In this document: positions 1 to 9,583 of the stretch, one piece after another | Numbering within the stretch: position 1 is the first letter of the stretch | Layout: the number at the start of each line of letters is the position of its first letter | From: Sulfurimonas sp. | GTDB lineage: Bacteria; Campylobacterota; Campylobacteria; Campylobacterales; Sulfurimonadaceae | Direction: 5' to 3' | DNA: 64,000 bases | Assembly (NCBI RefSeq): GCF_028714975.1 | Contig: NZ_JAQTLH010000006.1 | Location: forward strand, 61,534-125,533 | Position numbers and translations under genes: made by a program | Notes under the pieces: model-generated | Database searches by the model: none | The model's input: the letters and a program-made list of their open reading frames with translations, nothing else | What the model was told of the DNA's origin: nothing

Positions 1-1
1 A

Positions 2-1321
2 AAAGATATTTTGGATTTTCAAGCTCATCATGATGCTCTTACAGGACTTCCCAATAGGATTTTATTTAGCGACAGACTAGAACAAGCCATCCAAAAAGCA
101 AAACGCCAAAAAACAGAGTTCGCGCTTCTTTTTATTGATTTGGACAGATTTAAGCAGATTAACGATTCGTTAGGACATATGTTTGGAGATAAAGTTCTAA
201 AAGTTATATCAAAAAGATTGCAGGGAATCGTCCGCAAGGAAGATTCCTTGTCGCGTTTAGGGGGTGATGAGTTTATACTTCTTGTGGAAGATTTAAAAGA
301 AGAGATAGATGTTTCTGCACTTGCAAAAAAAATTATTTTAGTTCTAGCCGAGCCGATTATTATAGAGAACAATACGCTTTATATTACTACTAGTATCGGT
401 ATAAGTATTTTCCCAAAAGATGATACGGATGCGGATAATCTTTTAAAATATGCCGATGCTGCTATGTATAGGGCTAAAGAAGAGGGCAGAAATAATTATC
501 AATACTACTCGGCAGAGATGACGGAGCTTGCACTTAAAAGAGTCGTTATGGAAGCAAGCTTAAGAAAAGCATTGGAAGATGGAGAGTTTATCGTCTACTA
601 TCAGCCGCAAGTAAACGGCAAAACCGGTGAGATAATCGGTATGGAAGCGCTGGTTAGATGGAAGCATCCGAGTGAAGGACTGATTTATCCAAATAGTTTT
701 ATTCCATTGGCTCAAGAGACAGGACTGATTATAGCGATTGACCAGTCAGTAATGAAAATAGCTATGAAGCAGGTGGCCGAGTGGTATAGCAAAGGTCTCA
801 ATCCCGGAATATTAGCGTTAAATCTTGCTATGAAACAGTTAGGGCAAGAGAGCTTTTTAGAGACACTTGTGACAATAATGCAAGAGAGCGGATTTAAGCC
901 GGAGTGGCTGGAACTTGAGGTTACGGAGGGTGAGATTATGAAAAACCCCAAAAGCGCTATTGAAGTTCTAAAAAAGATTAGCGATATGGGCATTGAAATC
1001 GCAGTTGATGATTTTGGTACTGGATACTCATCTCTCTCATATCTAAAGCGGCTCCCGATTGATAAGCTAAAGATTGACAAGTCATTCGTAGACGGACTTC
1101 CTGACGACGAAGAGGATGTTAGTATCGCAAGAGCTATTATTGCTCTTGCACATAGTTTAAAATTGAGTGTTATTGCCGAGGGTGTTGAAAACAGAGAGCA
1201 AAAAGAGTTTTTGGTAAAGAACGGATGCAGTCACATCCAAGGTTATTACTACTCTAAACCGATACCATCAGACGAGATGGAAGAGATATTAAATAATAGA
1301 GATACGAAGTTTAATAATTAA
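2..1321 (+). CDS. GGDEF-EAL protein (5' truncated by window edge)
   Basis: RLGGDEF motif, EALVRWKHP motif, downstream EAL-domain DDFGTGYSSL; the reading frame is open upstream of the called TTG start at 11. Confidence 0.9.
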   Translation, partial: KDILDFQAHHDALTGLPNRILFSDRLEQAIQKAKRQKTEFALLFIDLDRFKQINDSLGHMFGDKVLKVISKRLQGIVRKEDSLSRLGGDEFILLVEDLKEEIDVSALAKKIILVLAEPIIIENNTLYITTSIGISIFPKDDTDADNLLKYADAAMYRAKEEGRNNYQYYSAEMTELALKRVVMEASLRKALEDGEFIVYYQPQVNGKTGEIIGMEALVRWKHPSEGLIYPNSFIPLAQETGLIIAIDQSVMKIAMKQVAEWYSKGLNPGILALNLAMKQLGQESFLETLVTIMQESGFKPEWLELEVTEGEIMKNPKSAIEVLKKISDMGIEIAVDDFGTGYSSLSYLKRLPIDKLKIDKSFVDGLPDDEEDVSIARAIIALAHSLKLSVIAEGVENREQKEFLVKNGCSHIQGYYYSKPIPSDEMEEILNNRDTKFNN

Positions 1322-1404
1322 AATATACAAAAAAAATAGAGTTAGTGCTATAATATTTTGTATCTATAATTTTTAATAATATTTATTAAAACAGGAGATC
1401 TAAA

Positions 1405-2685
1405 GTGAAGGTAATACAAAAATATTTTCCTGATATAGAAAAATGTGTTCAAGATTTTAATATTAATATTGAGAGTCTACAGTCTAATAACACTAATGAA
1501 CTTCTCTATAGCAGTGTGATAACGGAATATAAAAAACTGTTTTTAAATCTTTTACTCTCTACTTCCAAAGAGGATATTGAAAATAATACTACGGTATTAG
1601 TGCACTTTGCGATTGAACATGATATATCCTATCTATTTTTATACAGTGAATTTATCACCGTTGTTCGTAAACTGCTAGGCAGCCTCCTTGAAAAAAAAGA
1701 TTTTAAGCATATAGATGAGCTTAATCATTTTTTTGCAGAACATGAGCATCGTATTACCGAGTTATATCTGCAAAATTTTTTAAATCAGCTTAAGCTTAAA
1801 AGCGAACTTCGCCTCTCCCGCATTGGGTTGATGCCTGATAAAAAGTTTATGGTGCATTATGAAAACCATATCAAGTGGGTAATAAACCTTATAAATTATG
1901 TTCAAAAAAAAGAGTATGATAACGGATATCCTGAGTTAAACCCTACTAAATGCGAATTTGGTAAATGGATGGGCTGCGCTACAACTTCTTATGTGCTCTC
2001 TACTACCCATTTTAAAGTGATAGAAAAACTACATATAAATCTCCATGACTTGGCTGCAAATGTTATTAGCTATTGCAAACGAAATGAGTTTCGTCCTGCA
2101 ACTCTTATTCATCTTATGCAGCGGATTGACTACTATTCGCTTGAGATAGGAAGCGAGATAGCTTTTTTAAATGAAATTGAAGAGAGTGCTAAAGACCCTC
2201 TTACTCATCTGCTGACTAGACGGCTGTTTAACAAGATAATGTTAAACAAGCTTGATATTGCCAAAGCGACCGGCAGAGAATTTGCTTTGATGATGTGCGA
2301 TTTGGATCATTTTAAACTTGTCAACGACACTTACGGTCACAGTGTAGGAGATATAGTGCTTAAGCACTTCTCCAAAGTATTAGAAGATACTCTTAGAAAA
2401 TCGGATTATATCTTTCGTTTCGGCGGCGAGGAGTTTATGATTTTACTGCCTATGACGGATAGAGAAGAGACTCTTATGCTTGCTCAAAAAATATGTGATG
2501 TAACTGCTTCAAAAGAGGTAATTGTTGAGAATATATCCATCCGCTATACCGTAAGCATAGGAACGCTCTCTATTTTAGCCGATAGCAAAACGATTGTTGA
2601 TCAAGATACGGTTGACCGCTATATCGCTCAGGTCGATGAGAAACTTTATCTTGCCAAAGAGCGAGGTCGAAACCGTGTTGAATAG
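1405..2685 (+). CDS. Diguanylate cyclase with CZB-like zinc-binding region (DgcZ-like)
   Basis: RFGGEEF motif; CEFGKWMG preceded and followed by His residues, as in CZB domains. Confidence 0.8.
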   Translation: MKVIQKYFPDIEKCVQDFNINIESLQSNNTNELLYSSVITEYKKLFLNLLLSTSKEDIENNTTVLVHFAIEHDISYLFLYSEFITVVRKLLGSLLEKKDFKHIDELNHFFAEHEHRITELYLQNFLNQLKLKSELRLSRIGLMPDKKFMVHYENHIKWVINLINYVQKKEYDNGYPELNPTKCEFGKWMGCATTSYVLSTTHFKVIEKLHINLHDLAANVISYCKRNEFRPATLIHLMQRIDYYSLEIGSEIAFLNEIEESAKDPLTHLLTRRLFNKIMLNKLDIAKATGREFALMMCDLDHFKLVNDTYGHSVGDIVLKHFSKVLEDTLRKSDYIFRFGGEEFMILLPMTDREETLMLAQKICDVTASKEVIVENISIRYTVSIGTLSILADSKTIVDQDTVDRYIAQVDEKLYLAKERGRNRVE

Positions 2686-2729
2686 TTGAATATATGCTTT
2701 GATATAACAAGATTGCAAACAAAAAAAAT

Positions 2730-2759
2730 TTGACTAATGTGTGCCACTTATGGCATAAT
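2730..2759 (+). promoter_or_regulatory. Putative promoter with overlapping operator of the HTH-Fic pair
   Basis: TTGACT at 2730-2735, 18-bp spacer, CATAAT at 2754-2759; inverted repeat TGCCA-CTTA-TGGCA (2742-2755) overlaps the -10. Confidence 0.5.
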
Positions 2760-2776
2760 TATCAAAAGGATTTGCT

Positions 2777-3157
2777 ATGATGAGATTAGAATTAATAGAT
2801 AAAATAGAACAAAGACGAAAACAGCTTAATATTACCATTGATAATCTTGCAAAACTCAGTAATCTTGGTTTAAGAACTGTTCATAGATTTTTTGCAGGTG
2901 AGGATGTTAAGCTAAGTACAATAGAACATATCACAAATCTTCTTGGTGTTGATTTTGCAGGTAATGAAATTATTCCTTTAAAGCAACTGCAAAAACAAAG
3001 AGCTAAACAAAAAGCCATCTTTATGGCATCTTTAGTTCAAAGCACCTCTGCTCTTGAGATGCAGGGTTTAGAAAAAGATAGTTTAGAAAAAATAATTTAT
3101 AAATTTGAAAAAGAGTTTCTAAGCGGTTCTTATACAAACAGATTGTGGGTTGCATAA
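2777..3157 (+). CDS. HTH (XRE-like) protein paired with Fic, mobile mystery protein A-like
   Basis: N-terminal HTH-like region; CDS overlaps the following Fic CDS. Confidence 0.65.
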   Translation: MMRLELIDKIEQRRKQLNITIDNLAKLSNLGLRTVHRFFAGEDVKLSTIEHITNLLGVDFAGNEIIPLKQLQKQRAKQKAIFMASLVQSTSALEMQGLEKDSLEKIIYKFEKEFLSGSYTNRLWVA

Positions 3158-3759
3158 TGATTGATAGCACCAAACCAATTGATTATGCAACACTACTTAA
3201 TGATACTTCAGGATTAAAGCTTTCTCACTTAAAATCTTACACACTTAAAGAAATTTACATAAAAGAAGCAGAAAATATTGCAAATGCAACTTTAAAATAT
3301 CTCTCTGCACAACCTACAAAAAAAGATACACCTTTTACTTATGAATGGCTGCTTTTTCTTCACAAAGAAATGTTCGGTGATGTATGGGAGTGGGCAGGTA
3401 AACTAAGACATAACGAACTCTCAATCGGCATAAAGGCGTATTTAGTGCCAATGGAATTAAAAAAACTCTCTGATGATATAGAGTATTGGAATAAAAATAA
3501 AACATTTGATATATATGAAACTGCTGCAAGAATTCATCATAGAGCAGTGCAAATCCATCCTTTTTTAAACGGAAACGGTAGATGGTCCAGAATGCTGGCA
3601 AATATTTATCTCAGACAAAACGGTTCAATGCCTGTTAAATGGCAAGAAGATTTACTCGCAAAAGAAAATCCTAAAAGAAGTGACTATATTCTGGCATTAA
3701 AAAAGGCTGACAATGGAGATTATAAAGATTTTATACAAATGCATACAATTACATACTAA
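3145..3759 (+). CDS. Fic domain protein (mobile mystery protein B-like)
   Basis: HPFLNGNGRWSR Fic motif. Confidence 0.85.
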   Translation: MGCIMIDSTKPIDYATLLNDTSGLKLSHLKSYTLKEIYIKEAENIANATLKYLSAQPTKKDTPFTYEWLLFLHKEMFGDVWEWAGKLRHNELSIGIKAYLVPMELKKLSDDIEYWNKNKTFDIYETAARIHHRAVQIHPFLNGNGRWSRMLANIYLRQNGSMPVKWQEDLLAKENPKRSDYILALKKADNGDYKDFIQMHTITY

Positions 3760-3856
3760 TTAAGAAACACAACTAAAAAACAGATGTTAGCTCCGGCTTG
3801 TACGCTAAAGCATAATTTTTCTCAAGCGCATCAATCCCAGAAGATATTAGACTATT

Positions 3857-4504
3857 TTACACCTTCTTGCTAAGCGCTTCTATATTGTTGCTGTTGCCCA
3901 AAACAACCAGTATATCGCCCGCTTCAAGAATATCATCATTTTCAAACGATGTATGCCACTCTCCTTGATGTTTGTATGCGATTGGTTTTACTTCAAACTC
4001 ATCTTTAAATAGCGCAGAGAGTATTGAAGTTCCGACCCAGAATGACGGAACGGTCATTTTGGCAAGTTTCATTGTGATAGAGAGATCAATAGTCTCATAG
4101 TGAATATTTTTAACAATTTTTTTAACAAGTTTTTTTGCAGACTCCATCTCGGGGTAGATGACTTTTGCGGCACCAAGTTTTGAGAGAATTTGACCGTGAA
4201 CCTGCGTTATAGCTTTGGCAATAACCGTTTCTATTCCAAGTTCTTTTAGCGCCATAACCGTAAGTATGCTTGCTTCAAGATTTTCTCCAATGCTTACAAT
4301 CGCAACTTCCGCATCGGCAATTCCCGCTTCAAGAAGTGCTTTTGGATCTGAAGAGTCAAGAACAATTGCGTCTTGTACGAACTCGCTTATATCTTTTACT
4401 TTCTCTTCACTATGGTCTATAGCAATAACTGCTTCACCTTGCTGTGCCAATCCTTTGGCAACATGGTATCCAAATTTTCCTAGTCCAATAACAACATATG
4501 TCAT
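3857..4504 (-). CDS. K+ uptake regulatory subunit, RCK/TrkA-N (KtrA-like)
   Basis: Single RCK N+C organisation, VIGLGKFGYHVAKGLAQQGEAVIAID Rossmann motif; adjacent to TrkH-like membrane protein. Confidence 0.9.
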   Translation of the reverse strand: MTYVVIGLGKFGYHVAKGLAQQGEAVIAIDHSEEKVKDISEFVQDAIVLDSSDPKALLEAGIADAEVAIVSIGENLEASILTVMALKELGIETVIAKAITQVHGQILSKLGAAKVIYPEMESAKKLVKKIVKNIHYETIDLSITMKLAKMTVPSFWVGTSILSALFKDEFEVKPIAYKHQGEWHTSFENDDILEAGDILVVLGNSNNIEALSKKV

Positions 4505-5799
4505 ATAATCACCTTTCCTTCTGCATATTTAATACGGGTTTGCACCGCTTTGCCCACTATGACGATAGTAAATGCAAAAACACCGATTCTACCCATCAAC
4601 ATAAGCAGAATAATGTTAACTTTTCCTAAATCACTAAAGAGCGCACTATAACTTAGTACACCGCCGTTTCCGGTAGATACGCCTACCGTACCGAATGCCG
4701 AACAGGTTTCAAAGAGAGTTCTGACAAAGTGAAGATTTTCGCTCTCATTTAATATAATTGTTGAAATCATTATATAAAATGAGGCAACAAAGATAATTGC
4801 ATACGCTTTGTTGATTTGATACGGAACTAGACTTCTGTTAAAAATATGCGGGTTGTTTTGACCGCGAAGAGTGTACCAAACCCCGATGATAGCTAGTGCC
4901 AGAACCGTGGTTTTAATACCTCCGGCAGTTCCGCCCGGACTACCGCCGGTAATCATAAAAACAGTTCCGAAAAAGAGATCGGAATCATTGAATGTAGAAA
5001 AATCGATACTGTTAAATCCTGCAGTTCTGTAATTTACCGACGCAAACCAAGCAGCCATGATTTTTTCCCAAACGTCCATATTGCCGAATGATTCCGGATT
5101 ATTCCATTCTAAAGAGAGAATAATTGCCATTCCGGCAATAATGAGGATACCGGATGACCATAGAACCAGTTTAGCATGAGTAGAGATGCGTGTTAGTGAT
5201 TTTTTACGGTAGTTGTAGAGTTCTAAAAGTACCATATATCCCAACCCACCGAGAATTATCAACAGCGGAATGGTAATGTTTATAACTAAATCATTTCGAA
5301 ATCCCATCATATTGTCGCTAAAAAGAGAAAATCCGGCATTGTTAAAAGCTGATACGGAGTGAAAAAAACCAAACCATACCGCATCGCCAAGCGGCATATC
5401 TACCCAAAAACGCAATGATAAGATAAGTGCGCCGCTAAGTTCAATAATGATAATACTGGCAAAAACGATTTTCAAAAAACGAAAAATTCCGCTCATCCCC
5501 GGATAGTTTAACGACTCTTTGAGGATAAGACGGTCGCGATATCCAAGCTTTTTACGACGCATAACAGCCAAAAAGGTAACCGCCGTCATATAGCCTAGAC
5601 CTCCGATTTGAATCAAAGAAAGGATTACGACATGTCCAAAACTTGTGAAGTCAACAGGAGTGTCTTTTACTATGAGTCCGGTTACGCATGCGGCAGAGGT
5701 AGCAGTAAAGAGGGCATCTATGATAGTTAGGTTACCATTATGGGCAAATGGAAGCATTAGCAAAAAAGCACCGACTCCGATGAGAATAACAAAACTCAT
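4501..5799 (-). CDS. TrkH/KtrB family K+ transporter membrane subunit
   Basis: Multi-TM; TAGFN and SPGGTAGGIKT selectivity-filter/gate motifs. Confidence 0.9.
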   Translation of the reverse strand: MSFVILIGVGAFLLMLPFAHNGNLTIIDALFTATSAACVTGLIVKDTPVDFTSFGHVVILSLIQIGGLGYMTAVTFLAVMRRKKLGYRDRLILKESLNYPGMSGIFRFLKIVFASIIIIELSGALILSLRFWVDMPLGDAVWFGFFHSVSAFNNAGFSLFSDNMMGFRNDLVINITIPLLIILGGLGYMVLLELYNYRKKSLTRISTHAKLVLWSSGILIIAGMAIILSLEWNNPESFGNMDVWEKIMAAWFASVNYRTAGFNSIDFSTFNDSDLFFGTVFMITGGSPGGTAGGIKTTVLALAIIGVWYTLRGQNNPHIFNRSLVPYQINKAYAIIFVASFYIMISTIILNESENLHFVRTLFETCSAFGTVGVSTGNGGVLSYSALFSDLGKVNIILLMLMGRIGVFAFTIVIVGKAVQTRIKYAEGKVII

Positions 5800-5877
5800 A
5801 AAAATAATTTTTACATCTTGCGTTTGCGTAGGAAATCCTTAAAAAAAGTAGATGAAATTATATCACAAATTTGCATA

Positions 5878-6906
5878 TTAAACTATTAGAGAAAGTATGC
5901 CCTCAGCTACTTTGCTAAGCGGTAGTTGTTTCTCGACGGCTCCGATGTCGTAAGCGACTTTGGGCATACCGTAAACTACACAGCTTGCTTCATCTTGTCC
6001 GATTGTATCGGCTCCCGCATTTCTCATGGCTAGTAGTCCTTTTGCCCCGTCACCGCCCATTCCCGTCAAAATTACGCCTATTGCGTTTGAGCCGGCAATT
6101 TTAGCAACTGAGTTAAACAAAACATCGGCAGAGGGTCTATGTCCCGAGACTTTTTCCCCGTTTCCTATCTCAACATAGTATCTAGCTCCCGAGCGTCTAA
6201 CAACCATATGATAATCCCCCGGAGCAATGAGAGCAACCCCCGGAATAATCGAGTCACCGTTTTTTGCCTCTCTAATCTCCATCGCACATAGCGTGTTTAA
6301 TCTTTGTGCAAACAAAGCGGTAAAGTTTGCGGGCATATGCTGAACTATAACCATTCCGGGTGCATTTCTCGGAAGAGCTATTAAAACATCTTTTAGTGCT
6401 TCCGTTCCGCCTGTCGATGCGCCGATAGCTACTATTTTATTTGTGGTTTGTGCTAGTGAAGTTTGATTTGCCATCTGCGGAGCGGAGAGTATTTTTTTAA
6501 ATACTTTTGCTTTTGAAGCAGCTTTGACCTTGGCGATAAGCTCATCACGCATCTCGTCTTTTCCGTCATATATGTGAGAGTGAGGCTTCGGCACAAAATC
6601 AACCGCTCCGGCTTCTAGGGCTTCAAGCGTTGTTTTGGCTCCGCTTTGCGTGAGTGAAGAGACCATAACGACGGGTAGGGGCATATAGTGCATAAGCTTT
6701 TTTAAAAATGTAATTCCGTCCATTCTAGGCATCTCTACATCAAGGCAGACAACATCGGGGCGAAGCTCTACTATCTTATCTCTTGCGACATAAGCATCCG
6801 ACGCTGTTCCTACAACTTCTATGGAAGGGTCCGAACTTAAGATATCGCTAAGTACTGCTCTGGCAGTTGCGCTGTCGTCTATGATTAATACTTTAATAAT
6901 GGGCAT
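5878..6906 (-). CDS. cheB: Chemotaxis methylesterase CheB
   Basis: N-terminal REC and C-terminal methylesterase (IGASTGGTEAL, QHMPANFTALFAQRL, LTGMGGDGAKGL). Confidence 0.95.
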   Translation of the reverse strand: MPIIKVLIIDDSATARAVLSDILSSDPSIEVVGTASDAYVARDKIVELRPDVVCLDVEMPRMDGITFLKKLMHYMPLPVVMVSSLTQSGAKTTLEALEAGAVDFVPKPHSHIYDGKDEMRDELIAKVKAASKAKVFKKILSAPQMANQTSLAQTTNKIVAIGASTGGTEALKDVLIALPRNAPGMVIVQHMPANFTALFAQRLNTLCAMEIREAKNGDSIIPGVALIAPGDYHMVVRRSGARYYVEIGNGEKVSGHRPSADVLFNSVAKIAGSNAIGVILTGMGGDGAKGLLAMRNAGADTIGQDEASCVVYGMPKVAYDIGAVEKQLPLSKVAEGILSLIV

Positions 6907-7386
6907 TTACATATCTCCAAAGTTTGATTTAGCGGTATATTTCAACAACACTTTGCCTTGTTCTAAGTTTAACTGAATCTTTCTGCCGCTGTTACCGCCG
7001 ACATCTTCGGCAACTATTTTTATCTTGTAATCATTTAAAATCTCTCGTGCTACTAAAATATTTTTCTCCCCAACCATCATAGTTTGGCAAGATGAGAAGT
7101 TTATAGAGGCACCGCCGAATATTTTTGCTTCCATCGTATTGCTTTTTGCACCTTTGTCAATCATACTTTCTATCAGTTTTGGAATTGAGATATTGCCGAA
7201 TTTTAAAGATTGTAAGCCATTGCCGTTCCAAAACGGGAGCAGATAGTGATTCATACCGCCTACACAGACTCTTTTGTCGTACAGACAAACTGCTACACAC
7301 GAGCCTAAAACGGTAGATATCAATATCGGCTCGGTATCGACATGGATTTGACCGACATGTATAAAGTTAGAACCTGTTTTTATCAT
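6907..7386 (-). CDS. cheD: Chemoreceptor glutamine deamidase CheD
   Basis: TVLGSCVAVCLYD, GGMNHYLLP, KIFGGA motifs. Confidence 0.9.
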   Translation of the reverse strand: MIKTGSNFIHVGQIHVDTEPILISTVLGSCVAVCLYDKRVCVGGMNHYLLPFWNGNGLQSLKFGNISIPKLIESMIDKGAKSNTMEAKIFGGASINFSSCQTMMVGEKNILVAREILNDYKIKIVAEDVGGNSGRKIQLNLEQGKVLLKYTAKSNFGDM

Positions 7387-8204
7387 TAGAGTTCTATAGC
7401 ATCATCAAACGAGTCAAATAAAAATTCGTTAGAACCGCATGCCTGAAAATCCTGCATTGCTTCATCTAGCGGTAATTTAACTTTAAAGGTTACAAAGTTG
7501 TTATCTATGTCGTACTCTACGCTTCCGCCTAAACTCTCGCAGAGTTCGCGAACAATGCTAAGACCTATACCAAGACCGTGGCGGCTATCGATTTTTTCAC
7601 TAAAACGGGTAAATATTTTGGGTATCTCTTTAAGCTTAGGTTCACTGCTCTCATTTTTTATAAGCAGTGTAAGTATGGACTTCTCTGTACTTAAGATGAT
7701 ATCGACAACCCCGTTTTGCGGGCAATGCATACAAGCGTTTGAGATTAGATTTTTTGTGATAATATAAATCTTTTTCGGGTCTGTTACAATTTTCTTTTCA
7801 ACTAAATTTTCTACATTTATCTCAATATTTTTATCTTTAATTATATATTTTAGACTCTCTAAGGCTTCATCAATAATCTTTTTAATCTCAAGGAGCGCAT
7901 GGGTGTTGTTCATATTTCCGCTCTCTATTTCGGCAACCGTTATAAGATTTTGGATTTTAAAATCAAGGTCTGATGCTTCTTGGCAAATAGTTGAGAAAAT
8001 TTTCTCGTTGCCGTTTTGAATTTTTAAGTGAGGCAGCATTCCTAAAATAGCCGTCATCGGGTCGTTTAATTTATTGGCTATAAGAGATAAAAAAAGTGTT
8101 TTTGCTTTATCGCTATCTATGAGTTTTTTATTTAGCTCTAAAATTTTTTTACTTAAAAACTCTACCTCGTTTTCAAGAATTTCTATTTTGGATAAATTTT
8201 GCAC
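7386..8204 (-). CDS. Histidine-kinase-like protein with degenerate H-box
   Basis: HATPase N-box (NLISNACMHC) and GLGIGLSIVREL; H-box position reads NKLNDPM. Confidence 0.8.
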   Translation of the reverse strand: MQNLSKIEILENEVEFLSKKILELNKKLIDSDKAKTLFLSLIANKLNDPMTAILGMLPHLKIQNGNEKIFSTICQEASDLDFKIQNLITVAEIESGNMNNTHALLEIKKIIDEALESLKYIIKDKNIEINVENLVEKKIVTDPKKIYIITKNLISNACMHCPQNGVVDIILSTEKSILTLLIKNESSEPKLKEIPKIFTRFSEKIDSRHGLGIGLSIVRELCESLGGSVEYDIDNNFVTFKVKLPLDEAMQDFQACGSNEFLFDSFDDAIEL

Positions 8205-8206
8205 TA

Positions 8207-9574
8207 CTAAATACTCCCTATTTTTATCTCTAATTTTATTAACATCTCTGTAATCTCTTTTGAATTTTCTTCTAGTTTTGAATTTTCAATATAAAAACTT
8301 CCGCTCATACTATTTACCAAAGATATCTCTTGTGTTGTTTGTGCGATTAAATCTTTTAGTTGTAAAAATATTTTGCCAAAACCCTGTGAATCATCATTGT
8401 ATCTTGCCGATTCAATAATTCCATAAACCTGAACATAGCCTAAATACATTATTTGCTGCTCAAGCTCATCTAAACAAGTTATGGTTTTTCTAATAGATTT
8501 GTTCATTGATAGCGGTAAGAGGGCTAACTTTTTATGGTTGATTTTTACCAATTCAAAGAGAGTTTGGATATTTTTGTTCAACTCTGGGGTATAAACTTTA
8601 GTTTTATTATCGATTTGCTCTTGAATAAAAAAAGTTACCATTTCCATCTGCAGACTTATGGATGAAACTAGAAAAATAGTCTCGTTTAAAAATTCCGACA
8701 AAGATTGAGAAAGGTTATATATGTTTCCGATAAGAATATCATTCTCTTTGGAGTTGCTACGGATATCACTTGCAAGTACGCTAAATGTTTCTCCTCCGTC
8801 ATCTTTAAGCTTATAAGATGCGATTGAGGCATTTAGAGACAGCAACACAATCTCTCTTGCAAGAGCATTTAATGCCAAACTTTTTTCCTCAAACATAGAT
8901 TTGATTTTATTAAATGTATCGATTTTTTCAAACCATCTGCCGTATTGGTCGAGCAATGTTTTGCTGGAAGTAAAAATTGATTTCATACAAAGACCAAATT
9001 CAGAAGTTTCAAAATCAAGCTCTTTTACATAAGATTTGTTAAGTAAAAGCAGTTTTTTTCTCTCAAGCAGTTCGCCCAAGAGAGCTTCATTCATAAAATG
9101 AGTGTAATCTCTGTAACCGAATTTGTTTAAAAGCTCTAACAACAGCGCTTCACTTTGAGGCATCTCAAGCTTACTCTCCGCCATAAGCAGTCTAAAATAA
9201 ATCTCTTTTACGGATGTAAACAACGAACTAGTTGGCTTAAATCTGATGGAGATATATCTATCTTCTAAAGGAAAAACTGCTGCAATAACCCAGTAGTATC
9301 CTCCACTTTTTGTTCTATTTTTAACATAAGCTACAATAGGTTTGTCGGCTTTTATGTAATCCCAAAAGGTTTTAAATACCGTGCGAGGCATATCTTGATG
9401 GCGTACAATATTGTGAAATTGACCTACAAGCTCATCTTTTGCATATCCGCTGATGCGCACAAAAGTTTCATTTCCTGAAACTATAGTACTTTGGTTATCA
9501 GTGATCGAGAAAAATAGTTCGTGTATATCAAACCTTGCTTCTTGTTCCGTTGAATTATTTTTTATACTTTGCAA
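8207..9574 (-). CDS. Aer-type PAS protein with MCP-like C-terminal segment
   Basis: PAS (RISGYAKDELVGQFHNIVRHQDMP) and IVLLSLNASIASYKLKDDGGETFSVLASDIRSNS resembling the MCP hairpin tip. Confidence 0.75.
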   Translation of the reverse strand: MQSIKNNSTEQEARFDIHELFFSITDNQSTIVSGNETFVRISGYAKDELVGQFHNIVRHQDMPRTVFKTFWDYIKADKPIVAYVKNRTKSGGYYWVIAAVFPLEDRYISIRFKPTSSLFTSVKEIYFRLLMAESKLEMPQSEALLLELLNKFGYRDYTHFMNEALLGELLERKKLLLLNKSYVKELDFETSEFGLCMKSIFTSSKTLLDQYGRWFEKIDTFNKIKSMFEEKSLALNALAREIVLLSLNASIASYKLKDDGGETFSVLASDIRSNSKENDILIGNIYNLSQSLSEFLNETIFLVSSISLQMEMVTFFIQEQIDNKTKVYTPELNKNIQTLFELVKINHKKLALLPLSMNKSIRKTITCLDELEQQIMYLGYVQVYGIIESARYNDDSQGFGKIFLQLKDLIAQTTQEISLVNSMSGSFYIENSKLEENSKEITEMLIKLEIKIGSI

Positions 9575-9583
9575 CTGTTTTTC

